DNA of 36,298 bases from NCBI GenBank assembly GCA_013697245.1, contig JACCXH010000030.1, forward strand, positions 1 through 36,298, given 5' to 3'. This DNA comes from Bacteroidota bacterium (GTDB taxonomy: Bacteria; Bacteroidota; Bacteroidia; B-17B0; Aurantibacillaceae). Under the pieces are notes generated by a model, which was not told where the DNA came from, searched no databases, and saw only the letters and a list, made by a program, of their open reading frames with translations. Positions 24,301 to 31,858 of this stretch are shown here, one piece after another. Within the stretch, counting starts at the first letter, position 1; the number at the start of each line of letters is the position of its first letter. The position numbers and the translations under genes were made by a program.

Positions 24301-27300
24301 GAAGCGCAAAAATTAAAGATAGAAGCCGATTCGAAAATAAATGACGCAGTTGCCCAACAGAAAAAACTAAAAGATATAATTGCCACCACAAAAGATGAGA
24401 TTCAAAAATCCGGTAATGGAAACAACAATGCCAATGCAACACCCACGCAATTAAATATTGAAGCGGAAGAACTATATACAAATGCACAAAAATTAAAGAA
24501 CGATGCGCAAACCAAGACCGGCGCTGATAAAGAAAAAATATTAACGGAAGCAAAAGCTTTAGAAGATAAAGGAAATGAAAAGAATTTACAAGCCGCCGAA
24601 ATTGCCAAGAATGATAACGCCGCAGTTTACAATGTTAATCTCGAAAATATAAATGCATTGATCGCAGCCAATAAGTCTTCTGAAGCTGATATAACAGAAG
24701 CAAAGAAAATGAACGAGGAAGCAGCAGTTGCTTTTAAACAAGCTGCTGCCATTAGAGTTGAAGCTAATTCCTTAACAAACGTTGGCGCAAAATTAGGCAG
24801 CATGAGCAATGCGGAAGAAAAAGAAGCCTGGGCGCTTAATAAACAACAGGAAGCAATTAATCTTCTAAAAAAATCAGATCCTTCGTTAACTTTAAAAACC
24901 GCCTTAACTTCAACATCGTCGATTAAAGTAGTAAAAGACGACAATACTATTAACACCAAACTGCAAGCCGTTAACACCGAACTAAACAGTCTTGCTGAAA
25001 CCAAAACAGCTGCTTACCAAAAATTATACGACGCAAACGTTTTAGAGCTGGAGCAATTAAACAATAGCTTAAAAACCAATGAAACACTTATTTCAAATAC
25101 ACCCAGCTTAAAAAGTGAATCAATTGCCGCTATTAATAAAGTAGCGGCTGCCGCTGGTCTAAAACAAAAATCAGATGCCGATGCGAACAATACAGATAAA
25201 TTAAACGACCTTATTGCAGCAACTAAAAAACAATTGGAAGCTGTTAATCAATTAAACGGTTTAAACAAAAAAGTGAGCAACCAGTTAGTAGCTAACACAA
25301 CAAAAGATAATTCTACTAAAGATAATTCTACAAAAGATAATACAACTAAGGACAATGCAGTTGCTACAAAAGATAATGTGACAAAAAATAATTCAACTAA
25401 AGATAATACTACGAAGGATAACGCTGTTGCTACAAAAGATAATACAACTAAAGCTAATTCTGCAAAAGATAACACAAATACAAATAAAAACAATACCACT
25501 AACGAAAATGCTACCTTAATAAAAGACAATACAACTAGCACTGCTGCAAAAGTGGTAGATACAAAAACAGTTGGTGTAAGTGAATTAAGTAAAACAGACA
25601 CAACCGCTAATCAATTGTTAGGTTATTTTGAGAACAAACAACCTACAATTCTTAAAAATCCACAGGCAAATCGTCAAAAAAATAATGCCATAACCGAACT
25701 AAAAAACACAGATCAAGAAAACAACGCGGTTGAAGCAGAAATAAAAACATATAAAGAACAAAACCCAACAGCTACATCTAATACGGTTACCCCGGCGGAA
25801 CTTAAAACAAAAGCAGATGCTTTAATTGTTGAGGCAGAAGAACTAAGTACTAAATCGTTTGACCTAAAAACTAAAGCTAATAGCACTTCCGCTACTGAGA
25901 AAGATAGTCTTATTGCAAAAGCAAATGAATTAGAAAATACTTCCCAGGGTAAAAAATTGGAGGCTTCTATTTTAAACGAACAAAGTAATGCCATAGACTA
26001 TAAAACAAACAATAATGCTATCACCGAACTATTAACTAAATTAAAAAGCGAGAACCCTACCCTAAATATAGAGTTAGAACAAAAAAATAATGAGATAACT
26101 GTTTTAAAAACGCAGGCACAAAAGTTAAGAGAAGAAGCAAACGCACAATCTAATACTGCTGCTAAAGTTGGCGCGTTAAGTAATGTCGAAGAAAAAGAAG
26201 CAGAACTGCTTATTAAGCAAAATCAATTAATTACAGAGTTAAAGAAACAATACCCTGATTATGTTGTTAAACCTTCCACTATTGAGAGTACTTCTGGTTT
26301 ACCAACGAACTTAGCTTTAAAACAAAAACAGGTTCAAGATAAACAGGCATTAGAATTAACCAGTTTAACCAATGCTTTAAGTTTAGAGTATGAAACAGCT
26401 AAGACCTATGTGCCAAAAAATTTAACTGCCGATGAGAAAATAGTAAAACAAAATGCAGATGAATTAAATACAGAATCAAAACGTTTATTAATTAAATCAA
26501 CACAGGAACAAAACCCTGTTGAAAAAACAAAATTGCTTGCTTTAGCAGCAAAAACAGGCGATGCGGCAGTTAATCAATTAAGTAAAATTACCGGCGATAA
26601 AGTGGTTGCAAATAATACAAACCCACGAAATAATAACGCAACTAACCCAAATAACAACACAAGTAATCCAAAGAATAATACTACCAATACCAATCCTCGA
26701 AACAATAACAATACTGCAAATAATAACACAACAAATACTAATCCACGAAACAACAATACTACTAACCCGAATAACAATATCATTGCGAATAACACTAACA
26801 ACCCAAGAAATAATACAACCAACCCTGCTGTAAATAATATAAAAGGAACCGTGAAGATAGAAGGTTTAGAAGTTGTTTCGGGTAATGCTTATAATGCCGC
26901 TAAACCAATTCCGGTTGATGCTAAAATGCAGGATGGACTTGTTTTCAGGGTACAGATAGGTGCTTTCAAAAGTCAATTAGCAAATGATGCCTTTAAAGGT
27001 TTAAGTCCTTTAAACGGCGAAACTGTTGGCAATGGTTATATCCGTTACACCGCAGGTAACTTCGTGAAATTCGAAAATGCAAGCGCTGTAAAAAATGACC
27101 TTCGCAATTTAGGATATAATGATGCTTTTGTGGTAGCTTACTTTAACGGCAAACGCGTAACCGTTGCTGAAGCAATTGAATTATTAAATAAAGAAGGTAA
27201 AACGATCGATAACAATGCGCCAACCTCTGCAGGTATCACAGCTAATTCAAACGTGCCTAAAGTAAATGCAACAACCGTAACTCAAACCAATTTTAATTCG

Positions 27301-28098
27301 AGCGAACCTGTAAATGTTACCAAAGAGTTAGAACAAATAAATGGTTTATTATTTACTGTTCAGATTGGTGTTTATAACAGGCAAGTAAGCAAAGGTCAGT
27401 TAAGGAACCTTGGCCCAATCTTTAGCGAGAAATTACCTAACGGCTTATACCGCTACACAGCAGGTATCTACAGCGATCCTGAAAGATTATTAACAGATAA
27501 ACGACGCGTTACCGAAGGTTATGTGCGTGATGCATTTGTAAGCGCCTACTTAAATGGTAAACGTATAACTTTTGCAGATGGTAAAAACAAAAAAGCGAAC
27601 GATACAACCATAAAATTAGAAACACAAAATCCAATTGTTTTCCCTGAAGGTGGCGCCGTTATTAATACACCGGTTAACAACACACCTGTTGTAAACACAC
27701 CTGTTGTAAACACACCTGTAAATAATACGCCGGTTAGCAATACACCAACCGTGCAACCATTTACAAATGGTGTAACCACGTACCCAGCTGCTACTGCCGA
27801 AAATGGTGTTAAAGCTACTGAAGAAGGTGTAAGCTTTAAAGTACAAATTGGAGCTTACAGCAAACAGGTGCCAAATGATGTGGCTGCCAGATTCTCAGCA
27901 ATTAAAGCCTGGCCGGTAGAAAATAAATTAATTAACGCGCTGTATATTTATAATATCGGTAATTTTACAGATGCTAAATTTGCTAAAACGTTAAAAGAGC
28001 AAGCCGTTAGTATTGGTATTACCGATGCGTTTATTACAGTTTATAAAGACGGTAAAAAAGTTTATGGCGCTGAAGCTACCGCTTTATTAAACAAATAA
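21352..28098 (+). CDS. Giant PorE-like/coiled-coil/SPOR envelope protein
   Basis: The 2,248-residue exported protein has, in order, a signal sequence ending near 37 (LIISCPVFSQ, where LIISC could also be a lipobox); TPR-like helices at about 44-143; PD40 propeller segments at about 215-355 (DYDEDYPFLHPNGRTLYFASKGHNGMGG, paraphrased by its DYPFLHPNG and GGYDIF motifs); a carboxypeptidase-regulatory-like beta-sandwich at about 362-450; an Ala/Lys/Glu/Asn-rich helical region at about 543-1750; Asn/Pro/Arg repeats at about 1753-1826; and three SPOR-like domains at about 1861-1945, 1997-2085 and 2159-2248. The first 450 residues match the layout of T9SS PorE and of OmpA-type anchors. SPOR domains bind denuded peptidoglycan, so the protein probably links an envelope complex to the septal or growing wall. 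No OmpA domain is present. The n-region before the signal core is unusually long. It is followed after 2 bases by a hydrolase gene. Confidence 0.85.
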   Translation: MRLRFYTLFNVLLPELKIVKKTIVLLTLIISCPVFSQNVSIEDIKKEANKLFEDDEFTKAYKLYAQLVSNYPKDPEYNFKLGVCMIYSEPDKMKCLPYLNFANSHADEAPKEVKFYLGKAYHINYRFDEAIKYYNEYKKVGSSSKQKKLMVDREIISCGYGKRLLSNLSDLEVKTKKQLNEADYFRSYDLKDIGGKLLIKPEAFRTAADKRKKEKSVVYLPRSADKVFFSSYGENTDSKDIYYAVKLANGEFAKPVKLNGINTDYDEDYPFLHPNGRTLYFASKGHNGMGGYDIFKSDYIDATDSWTQPVNLEFPINSPDDDYLYVTDSLEKVAYFSTGRQSPPGKIDVLKISTERKIIDILALKGTVVKENAGQSLKSKVTVKNMGNGEIVGVYEAEDNGNYNMDLPNGAKLLYTVETPGLKTQSERVGLPLATSSRPLKQTISYDRGILKILNYFDETPTDESYLQYLKLIEKKSKLDVNEGENKLGPTTLDTTAKNNVAVNTNTNTGPTIVDAGVDTTNKTAVTNTIAVVATKTVAAVSNKELVNIAKQDANDSKKEAAQLQQDEWDAEQLGEQKKIDANKKLTEGEDIVKNAQTITNEDEKNKEIEKGNAIKADAENELAVANKILDFANKLKEDAANKQKEAILNEQYANELAKININKNKDNKESLAKLDDLQKQIAQLSNKEKSSDNLYKSIKDNVEQKEKELAIAEKNNNATNTNLQEIKTEVASNEAELAKTKKKKDKEVINNQITELKTEQIEKEKQVAQNQTEIKKLNDELAALKNELDLATKIKTETIAAAKTTTINNNTSNPNENTTSIGNNTTTTATASNKITDKVLKDKYKDKIAVTDINSPQNYIASNKQILSYNKEIDAAIANDKKELVKAKTDATKQQIANDIKQLESTKKENNQLIATNNKQIQTLNADIAKNSTATNSTEKTINLNPIDAKNNNEAIKNLDDLNNQLNGNDNANFEYNSYQNTEAQKLKIEADSKINDAVAQQKKLKDIIATTKDEIQKSGNGNNNANATPTQLNIEAEELYTNAQKLKNDAQTKTGADKEKILTEAKALEDKGNEKNLQAAEIAKNDNAAVYNVNLENINALIAANKSSEADITEAKKMNEEAAVAFKQAAAIRVEANSLTNVGAKLGSMSNAEEKEAWALNKQQEAINLLKKSDPSLTLKTALTSTSSIKVVKDDNTINTKLQAVNTELNSLAETKTAAYQKLYDANVLELEQLNNSLKTNETLISNTPSLKSESIAAINKVAAAAGLKQKSDADANNTDKLNDLIAATKKQLEAVNQLNGLNKKVSNQLVANTTKDNSTKDNSTKDNTTKDNAVATKDNVTKNNSTKDNTTKDNAVATKDNTTKANSAKDNTNTNKNNTTNENATLIKDNTTSTAAKVVDTKTVGVSELSKTDTTANQLLGYFENKQPTILKNPQANRQKNNAITELKNTDQENNAVEAEIKTYKEQNPTATSNTVTPAELKTKADALIVEAEELSTKSFDLKTKANSTSATEKDSLIAKANELENTSQGKKLEASILNEQSNAIDYKTNNNAITELLTKLKSENPTLNIELEQKNNEITVLKTQAQKLREEANAQSNTAAKVGALSNVEEKEAELLIKQNQLITELKKQYPDYVVKPSTIESTSGLPTNLALKQKQVQDKQALELTSLTNALSLEYETAKTYVPKNLTADEKIVKQNADELNTESKRLLIKSTQEQNPVEKTKLLALAAKTGDAAVNQLSKITGDKVVANNTNPRNNNATNPNNNTSNPKNNTTNTNPRNNNNTANNNTTNTNPRNNNTTNPNNNIIANNTNNPRNNTTNPAVNNIKGTVKIEGLEVVSGNAYNAAKPIPVDAKMQDGLVFRVQIGAFKSQLANDAFKGLSPLNGETVGNGYIRYTAGNFVKFENASAVKNDLRNLGYNDAFVVAYFNGKRVTVAEAIELLNKEGKTIDNNAPTSAGITANSNVPKVNATTVTQTNFNSSEPVNVTKELEQINGLLFTVQIGVYNRQVSKGQLRNLGPIFSEKLPNGLYRYTAGIYSDPERLLTDKRRVTEGYVRDAFVSAYLNGKRITFADGKNKKANDTTIKLETQNPIVFPEGGAVINTPVNNTPVVNTPVVNTPVNNTPVSNTPTVQPFTNGVTTYPAATAENGVKATEEGVSFKVQIGAYSKQVPNDVAARFSAIKAWPVENKLINALYIYNIGNFTDAKFAKTLKEQAVSIGITDAFITVYKDGKKVYGAEATALLNK
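24463..26600 (+). repeat. Internal duplicated helical module in the giant gene
   Basis: A protein module of about 140 residues occurs at residues ~1038-1180 and ~1495-1637, offset by about 458 residues. Landmarks keep register: AEELYTNAQKL with AEELSTKSFDL, and GAKLGSMSNAEEKEA with AAKVGALSNVEEKEA. A partial third copy begins near residue 1702 (ADELNTESKRL). The copies have diverged, so the duplications are old. Confidence 0.6.
25297..25520 (+). repeat. Coding 12-bp tandem repeats (TKDN)
   Basis: Units encoding TKDN, STKDN or TTKDN are repeated, and a longer block ending DNAVATKDN occurs twice. The nucleotide copies differ mostly at third positions, yet remain close enough for slippage or recombination to change copy number without breaking the frame. 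They form a flexible linker inside the helical region. Confidence 0.7.
26611..26829 (+). repeat. Coding Asn/Pro/Arg-rich repeats
   Basis: Repeats of NPRNNNTTN and NPNNN type form a disordered linker between the helical region and the first SPOR domain. A similar shorter linker of NTPVVNTPVNN type (27661-27750) separates SPOR domains two and three. Confidence 0.7.
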
Positions 28099-28100
28099 AA

Positions 28101-28721
28101 TTGAATTCTATCACAGAAATAAAAGATCTATCCAACCAGCAATTTATTGAGAAATATGCCAAACAAGCTTGCGTGGGTTTAGTTGGCGGTACTCATTTTA
28201 TTGACCAATCGATCAAAAAACATCAAAAAAAGATCACTTCGCACGGAAAAGAAAGTTTATGGTCGCACGCTTTAATTTTTAATGAAATAAGACAAGATGG
28301 AAAATGGTGGGTTGTAGAGTCAGACCTGGAATTTTATAAAAAGCAAATGCGCGTTGGTGTGCAGGAAAACCGGGCGGATAAATATTTTGATAAAGCCCTA
28401 TTTTCTAATATTGCCATTCTTGATTTTAATTTAAATAAAGAAGATCAAAATAAAATAATAGCCGAAGCACTAAATTTAGTAGCACTTAGAACAGAATACA
28501 GTATCCGCGAAATATTTGGTGTTCTATTTTCACTTACCGGAAAGAATAGGAACGCAGAGAATTTATTGGCTCAGGAAAATTCCTTTTTTTGTTCTGCCTT
28601 TGTGCAACACTGTTATAATAGTATTAATTTAGACTTTAATAAAGATGTTTCTACCAAACATTTAACGCCTGAAGAGATCTTTGCTACCGATCAAAAATGT
28701 TCTATCACCGTTTTATTGTAA
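28101..28721 (+). CDS. YiiX-like permuted papain-fold hydrolase
   Basis: The 206-residue protein has the order expected for permuted NlpC/P60 (YiiX/YaeF-like) hydrolases: a catalytic His in SLWSHALIF (His56), an acidic residue in VVESDL (Glu73), then the nucleophile in FFCSAFVQHCY (Cys164). The family cleaves amide or ester bonds in peptidoglycan, lipids or proteins; the substrate here is unknown. No signal peptide is present, so it may be cytoplasmic. The start is TTG 28101: the first in-frame Met is residue 83, after the catalytic His, and the only upstream alternatives before a stop are ATA 28095 and ATT 28086. It begins 2 bases after the giant SPOR gene stop, so the two are almost certainly co-transcribed and coupled. 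Confidence 0.78.
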   Translation: MNSITEIKDLSNQQFIEKYAKQACVGLVGGTHFIDQSIKKHQKKITSHGKESLWSHALIFNEIRQDGKWWVVESDLEFYKKQMRVGVQENRADKYFDKALFSNIAILDFNLNKEDQNKIIAEALNLVALRTEYSIREIFGVLFSLTGKNRNAENLLAQENSFFCSAFVQHCYNSINLDFNKDVSTKHLTPEEIFATDQKCSITVLL

Positions 28722-28734
28722 GAACATCGGAAAT

Positions 28735-28766
28735 AAAAAAGGTTAACTGATCGCTCAATTAACCTT
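28735..28766 (-). terminator. Minus-strand terminator, GATCAGTTAACC type
   Basis: An 8-bp stem (28739-28746 with 28759-28766) and 12-base loop runs into six T on the minus strand. It is in the convergent gap after the hydrolase gene and would end transcription of the DUF4412 gene. It is nearly identical to the htpG terminator at 29697-29729. Confidence 0.75.
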
Positions 28767-28883
28767 CTCTATTATACTTATCAGGGGATGGAATACTGAT
28801 TTGACAGATCAAACAAATTTCCTACAGAATAAAAAAACTGTGAAGACCCGTATTACCCGTTCTATCTGTGTTTTATCACATTA

Positions 28884-29651
28884 TTACTTACCGTATTTCT
28901 TTTTCATTTCCTCAATATACTTTTCTCTTTCTTCCGGACTCATAGCCATAATTTCCTGTTGTGATTTTACACCGGATGGATTTGAAGGAGAAGTAGAACT
29001 ATTAGTTTCTGATTTAGTATAACCGGCAGGGATCTCAAAATCAGATTTTGAATAGGATTTCTTTTCCATTTTAACCAATTCCATGGTCATTTCGCCTTCG
29101 CGCTCATTACCTTTGTGTATGGTTTTTACCGGGAATCCGTCGCAACCCGCATCTTTTAATGCCTTTTGGCGTTTGCTGGAACCCATTTTCTCATTCGTGT
29201 TCATCGCCTCAGCATACTTATCATAATCAGGAAAATCTTTCGTGTTCCAAACATCATAGGTTTCTTTACCGCTTGAAACAATTGCATGAATACATTTATA
29301 TCCATTTACTTTTTCTTCACCAATTTTCTTTACCGTATAAATATTATTATCTGTTGTTTCTTTTGTTTCGCCTTTTTTTCTTTCAGTATATGTCTTGTTA
29401 CTTTCATTTAAAGTATAGGTAATATCAGGCTTATCCTTTTGCATTAAAGTAGTCATTTGTATTCCGCCACCCGGCATTTGTGGCATTGCCATATTCATAT
29501 TTACTTTTGAACCATATTCAGAATGTTTATTAATGATGGTGCCTGTTAATCCTTTCGTGGAGGTCATTTTAAATTCAATTAAAGCGCCACTTTGAGCAAT
29601 GGAGAATGTGCTTATTAATACAGCAGAGAGATTGATAAAAAGTTTTTTCAT
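28884..29651 (-). CDS. DUF4412 family secreted protein
   Basis: The 255-residue product (start MKKLFINLSAVLISTFSIAQ) has a signal peptide and the DUF4412 pattern: a lipoprotein-carrier-like beta fold with EFKMTSTKGLTGTI, a Met/Pro/Gly segment (MPQMPGGG), YTLNESNKTYTE, YKCIHAIVSSG, and DVWNTKDFPDYDKY. The C-terminus is a Ser/Pro linker and charged helix. The family's function is unknown. I chose ATG 29651; the longer frame from 29690 adds 13 residues before the signal peptide. It lies between two near-identical terminators and downstream of htpG, but is a separate transcript. Confidence 0.83.
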   Translation of the reverse strand: MKKLFINLSAVLISTFSIAQSGALIEFKMTSTKGLTGTIINKHSEYGSKVNMNMAMPQMPGGGIQMTTLMQKDKPDITYTLNESNKTYTERKKGETKETTDNNIYTVKKIGEEKVNGYKCIHAIVSSGKETYDVWNTKDFPDYDKYAEAMNTNEKMGSSKRQKALKDAGCDGFPVKTIHKGNEREGEMTMELVKMEKKSYSKSDFEIPAGYTKSETNSSTSPSNPSGVKSQQEIMAMSPEEREKYIEEMKKKYGK

Positions 29652-29696
29652 GTAATTAGTTTTAATTTTACCTAAAATTACTGATTTCAATTAAAT

Positions 29697-29729
29697 AAAA
29701 AAAGGTTAACTGATCTCTCAATTAACCTT
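29697..29729 (-). terminator. htpG terminator, GATCAGTTAACC type
   Basis: An 8-bp stem (29702-29709 with 29722-29729) with a 12-base loop and a run of seven T on the minus strand, about 25 bases after the htpG stop. Its loop differs from the hairpin at 28735 by a single base. Confidence 0.85.
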
Positions 29730-29754
29730 AATTTTTACTCTTGAATTTTTAATT

Positions 29755-31671
29755 TTAAATTAATTCAACGCTTCTCTTAATAAAATTAGTTAAGCCCTCA
29801 CCTTTTAATAATCCCTGCGAAAGTAAAGCAAGATCAGTTGCCTGTTTAGCAAGGTTGGTCTGCTTCTCAGCATTCTTCTCATCAAGAATCTTTGTAATTA
29901 ACGGGTGATTAGAGTTAACAACTAAATTATACATATCAGGCATGGTACCATAAAAGCCCATTGCTCCGCCGCCACCCATTTGGTTCATATCTTTCATACG
30001 GCGCATAAATTCTGGTCGTGTAATTATCATTGGCGCATCCTTCTCACTTAAATTCTCAAACGAAACAGAAAATTGTTCCTTGCTTATTGTACCCTCAATA
30101 ATTGGTTGCAATTGTTTTTGCTGTTCTTCTGTAATCTTGCTTACCGTATTCTCGTCCTTCTTAATTAGTTTATCAATTGTATCAGCATCCACCCTTACAA
30201 ACGAAATGTCTTTTAATTTACTTTCCAACTGATTAATGTAATGTGGATCCAGCATAGTTTCCATTAACAACACTTCGTATCCCCTACTCTTGGCAGCATC
30301 AATATAAGCATGCTGCTCCTGAACATTCGTGGCGTACAAATAGATCAGTTTATTGTCTTTATTGGTTTGAATGGGCTTTACTAAATTCTCAAATTCTTCA
30401 AACGTATAATATTTATTTTCAGTTGTTTTAAATAAAGAAAATTTTACAGCTTTTTCGTAAAATTTCTCATCGCTGATCATTCCATACTGAACAAATATTT
30501 TTATATCATCCCACTTTTTCTCAAAATCAGAGCGTTCTTTTTTAAATAACTCTTCTAATTTATCGGCCACTTTTTTGGTAATATGGCTTGAGATCTTTTT
30601 TACATTTCCGTCAGCTTGTAAATAGCTACGGCTTACATTTAACGGGATATCCGGGCTATCAATCACACCACGCAACAAGGTTAAAAAATCCGGAACGATG
30701 TTCTCTACATTATCTGTCACAAACACCTGGTTGCTGTATAACTGAATGCGATCCTTTGGCATTTCCAGTTTATTGCTCAGCTTTGGAAAATATAAGATCC
30801 CCGTTAAGTTAAATGGATAATCAACATTTAAATGAATATGAAATAAAGGTTCTTCAAATTGCATTGGATACAATTCGTGGTAAAATGCTTTATAGTCTTC
30901 GTCTTTTAATTCGGCAGGTTTTTTAGTCCATGCCGGTGTGGGGTTATTGATGATGTTATCAACCTTTACTTCAATATCCTTAGCATCTTCTGCTTTTTCA
31001 CCTTCTTTTAATTCAGGTTTAATTCTATCTGTTTTAGTGCCAAATTTTATTTCAACCGGTAAAAATTTACAGTATTTATTTAAGAGGCCTTCAATTTTAT
31101 GATCATCTAAAAATTCTTCACAATCATCAGCAATGTGTAAAACAATATCCGTTCCACGCTGTGTTTTAGAATCAATTTCTTCTACCTGGTATTCAGGGCT
31201 GCCATCACATTCCCAGCGCACTGCCTTTGCACCCTCTTTGAAGGATAAAGAAAAGATCTCTACTTTTTTTGCTACCATAAAAGCAGAGTAAAAGCCCAAG
31301 CCAAAATGACCTATTACTACATTTTTATCTACTTTATCTTTGTATTTATTTACAAATTCTTCAGCACCGCTAAAAGCAATTTGTGCAATGTATTTTTCAA
31401 TTTCTTCTGCTGTCATACCAAGACCTTTATCTTTTATGGTAATGGTTTTAGCAGTTTTATCAACTATTACTTCTATTTTGGTATCGCCAAGGTCGCCTTT
31501 TACCTCGCCCATACTGGCAAGAGCTTTCAATTTTTTGGTAGCATCAACTGCATTGCTTACCAACTCACGTAAAAATATTTCGTTATCACTGTAAAGAAAT
31601 TTTTTAATGATCGGAAAAATGTTCTCTGTCTGAACATTTATCTTTCCGGTTGTAGTTGTTGTCTTACTCAT
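29755..31671 (-). CDS. htpG: HtpG, Hsp90 molecular chaperone
   Basis: The 638-residue chaperone has the GHKL ATPase domain first (about 10-230): ELVSNAVDA with Asn40, DKGLGMT with Asp81, and GHFGLGFYSAF at 121-131. The middle domain follows (about 270-500, with LYSNQVFVTDN and GVIDSPDIPLNVSRS), then a dimerisation domain. It refolds or matures client proteins in the cytoplasm. ATG 31671 is preferred to the longer open frame from 31818 because it matches family N-termini (NVQTENIFPIIKKFLYS follows at once) and because a full promoter lies at 31704-31736, inside the longer frame. Length and motifs are normal. Confidence 0.96.
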   Translation of the reverse strand: MSKTTTTTGKINVQTENIFPIIKKFLYSDNEIFLRELVSNAVDATKKLKALASMGEVKGDLGDTKIEVIVDKTAKTITIKDKGLGMTAEEIEKYIAQIAFSGAEEFVNKYKDKVDKNVVIGHFGLGFYSAFMVAKKVEIFSLSFKEGAKAVRWECDGSPEYQVEEIDSKTQRGTDIVLHIADDCEEFLDDHKIEGLLNKYCKFLPVEIKFGTKTDRIKPELKEGEKAEDAKDIEVKVDNIINNPTPAWTKKPAELKDEDYKAFYHELYPMQFEEPLFHIHLNVDYPFNLTGILYFPKLSNKLEMPKDRIQLYSNQVFVTDNVENIVPDFLTLLRGVIDSPDIPLNVSRSYLQADGNVKKISSHITKKVADKLEELFKKERSDFEKKWDDIKIFVQYGMISDEKFYEKAVKFSLFKTTENKYYTFEEFENLVKPIQTNKDNKLIYLYATNVQEQHAYIDAAKSRGYEVLLMETMLDPHYINQLESKLKDISFVRVDADTIDKLIKKDENTVSKITEEQQKQLQPIIEGTISKEQFSVSFENLSEKDAPMIITRPEFMRRMKDMNQMGGGGAMGFYGTMPDMYNLVVNSNHPLITKILDEKNAEKQTNLAKQATDLALLSQGLLKGEGLTNFIKRSVELI

Positions 31672-31703
31672 CTTTCTTTTTTTTAATTGTATTGTGCTAA
31701 TTG

Positions 31704-31736
31704 CAAATATAGTACCAATGCGGCGAAAGTGACAAA
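31704..31736 (-). promoter_or_regulatory. htpG promoter, full Bacteroidota consensus
   Basis: On the minus strand TTTG (31736-31733) is followed by 21 bases and TATATTTG (31711-31704), matching the Bacteroidota -33/-7 consensus. Transcription would start near 31698, giving a leader of about 27 bases to the ATG at 31671. Confidence 0.65.
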
Positions 31737-31804
31737 TTGACAACCGATTTAGAACAGAGATACTGAGAACGCAGCGTTTTATTAAAAAGCTTGACTTTAT
31801 GGCA

Positions 31805-31834
31805 ATAAAAAATCCCACTATGTTTAGCGGGATT
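31805..31834 (-). terminator. Terminator of the 31859-33319 TPR gene
   Basis: Stem AATCCC(GC)/(GT)GGGATT on the minus strand with an 8-base loop (about 31811-31834) runs into six T and ends the TPR transcript about 25 bases after the stop codon. Confidence 0.75.
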
Positions 31835-31858
31835 CTTAATATATTGTTGCTTTATATT

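Noticed and set aside
25297-25520. Possible CRISPR-like array
   Set aside because: Repeats are 12-bp coding units without unique spacers of constant length, inside an uninterrupted reading frame.
22746-25994. Long antisense open frames in the giant gene, hydrophobic on translation
   Set aside because: They are shadows of the Lys/Asn/Glu/Ala-rich coding strand. They lack starts with context and have no domains.
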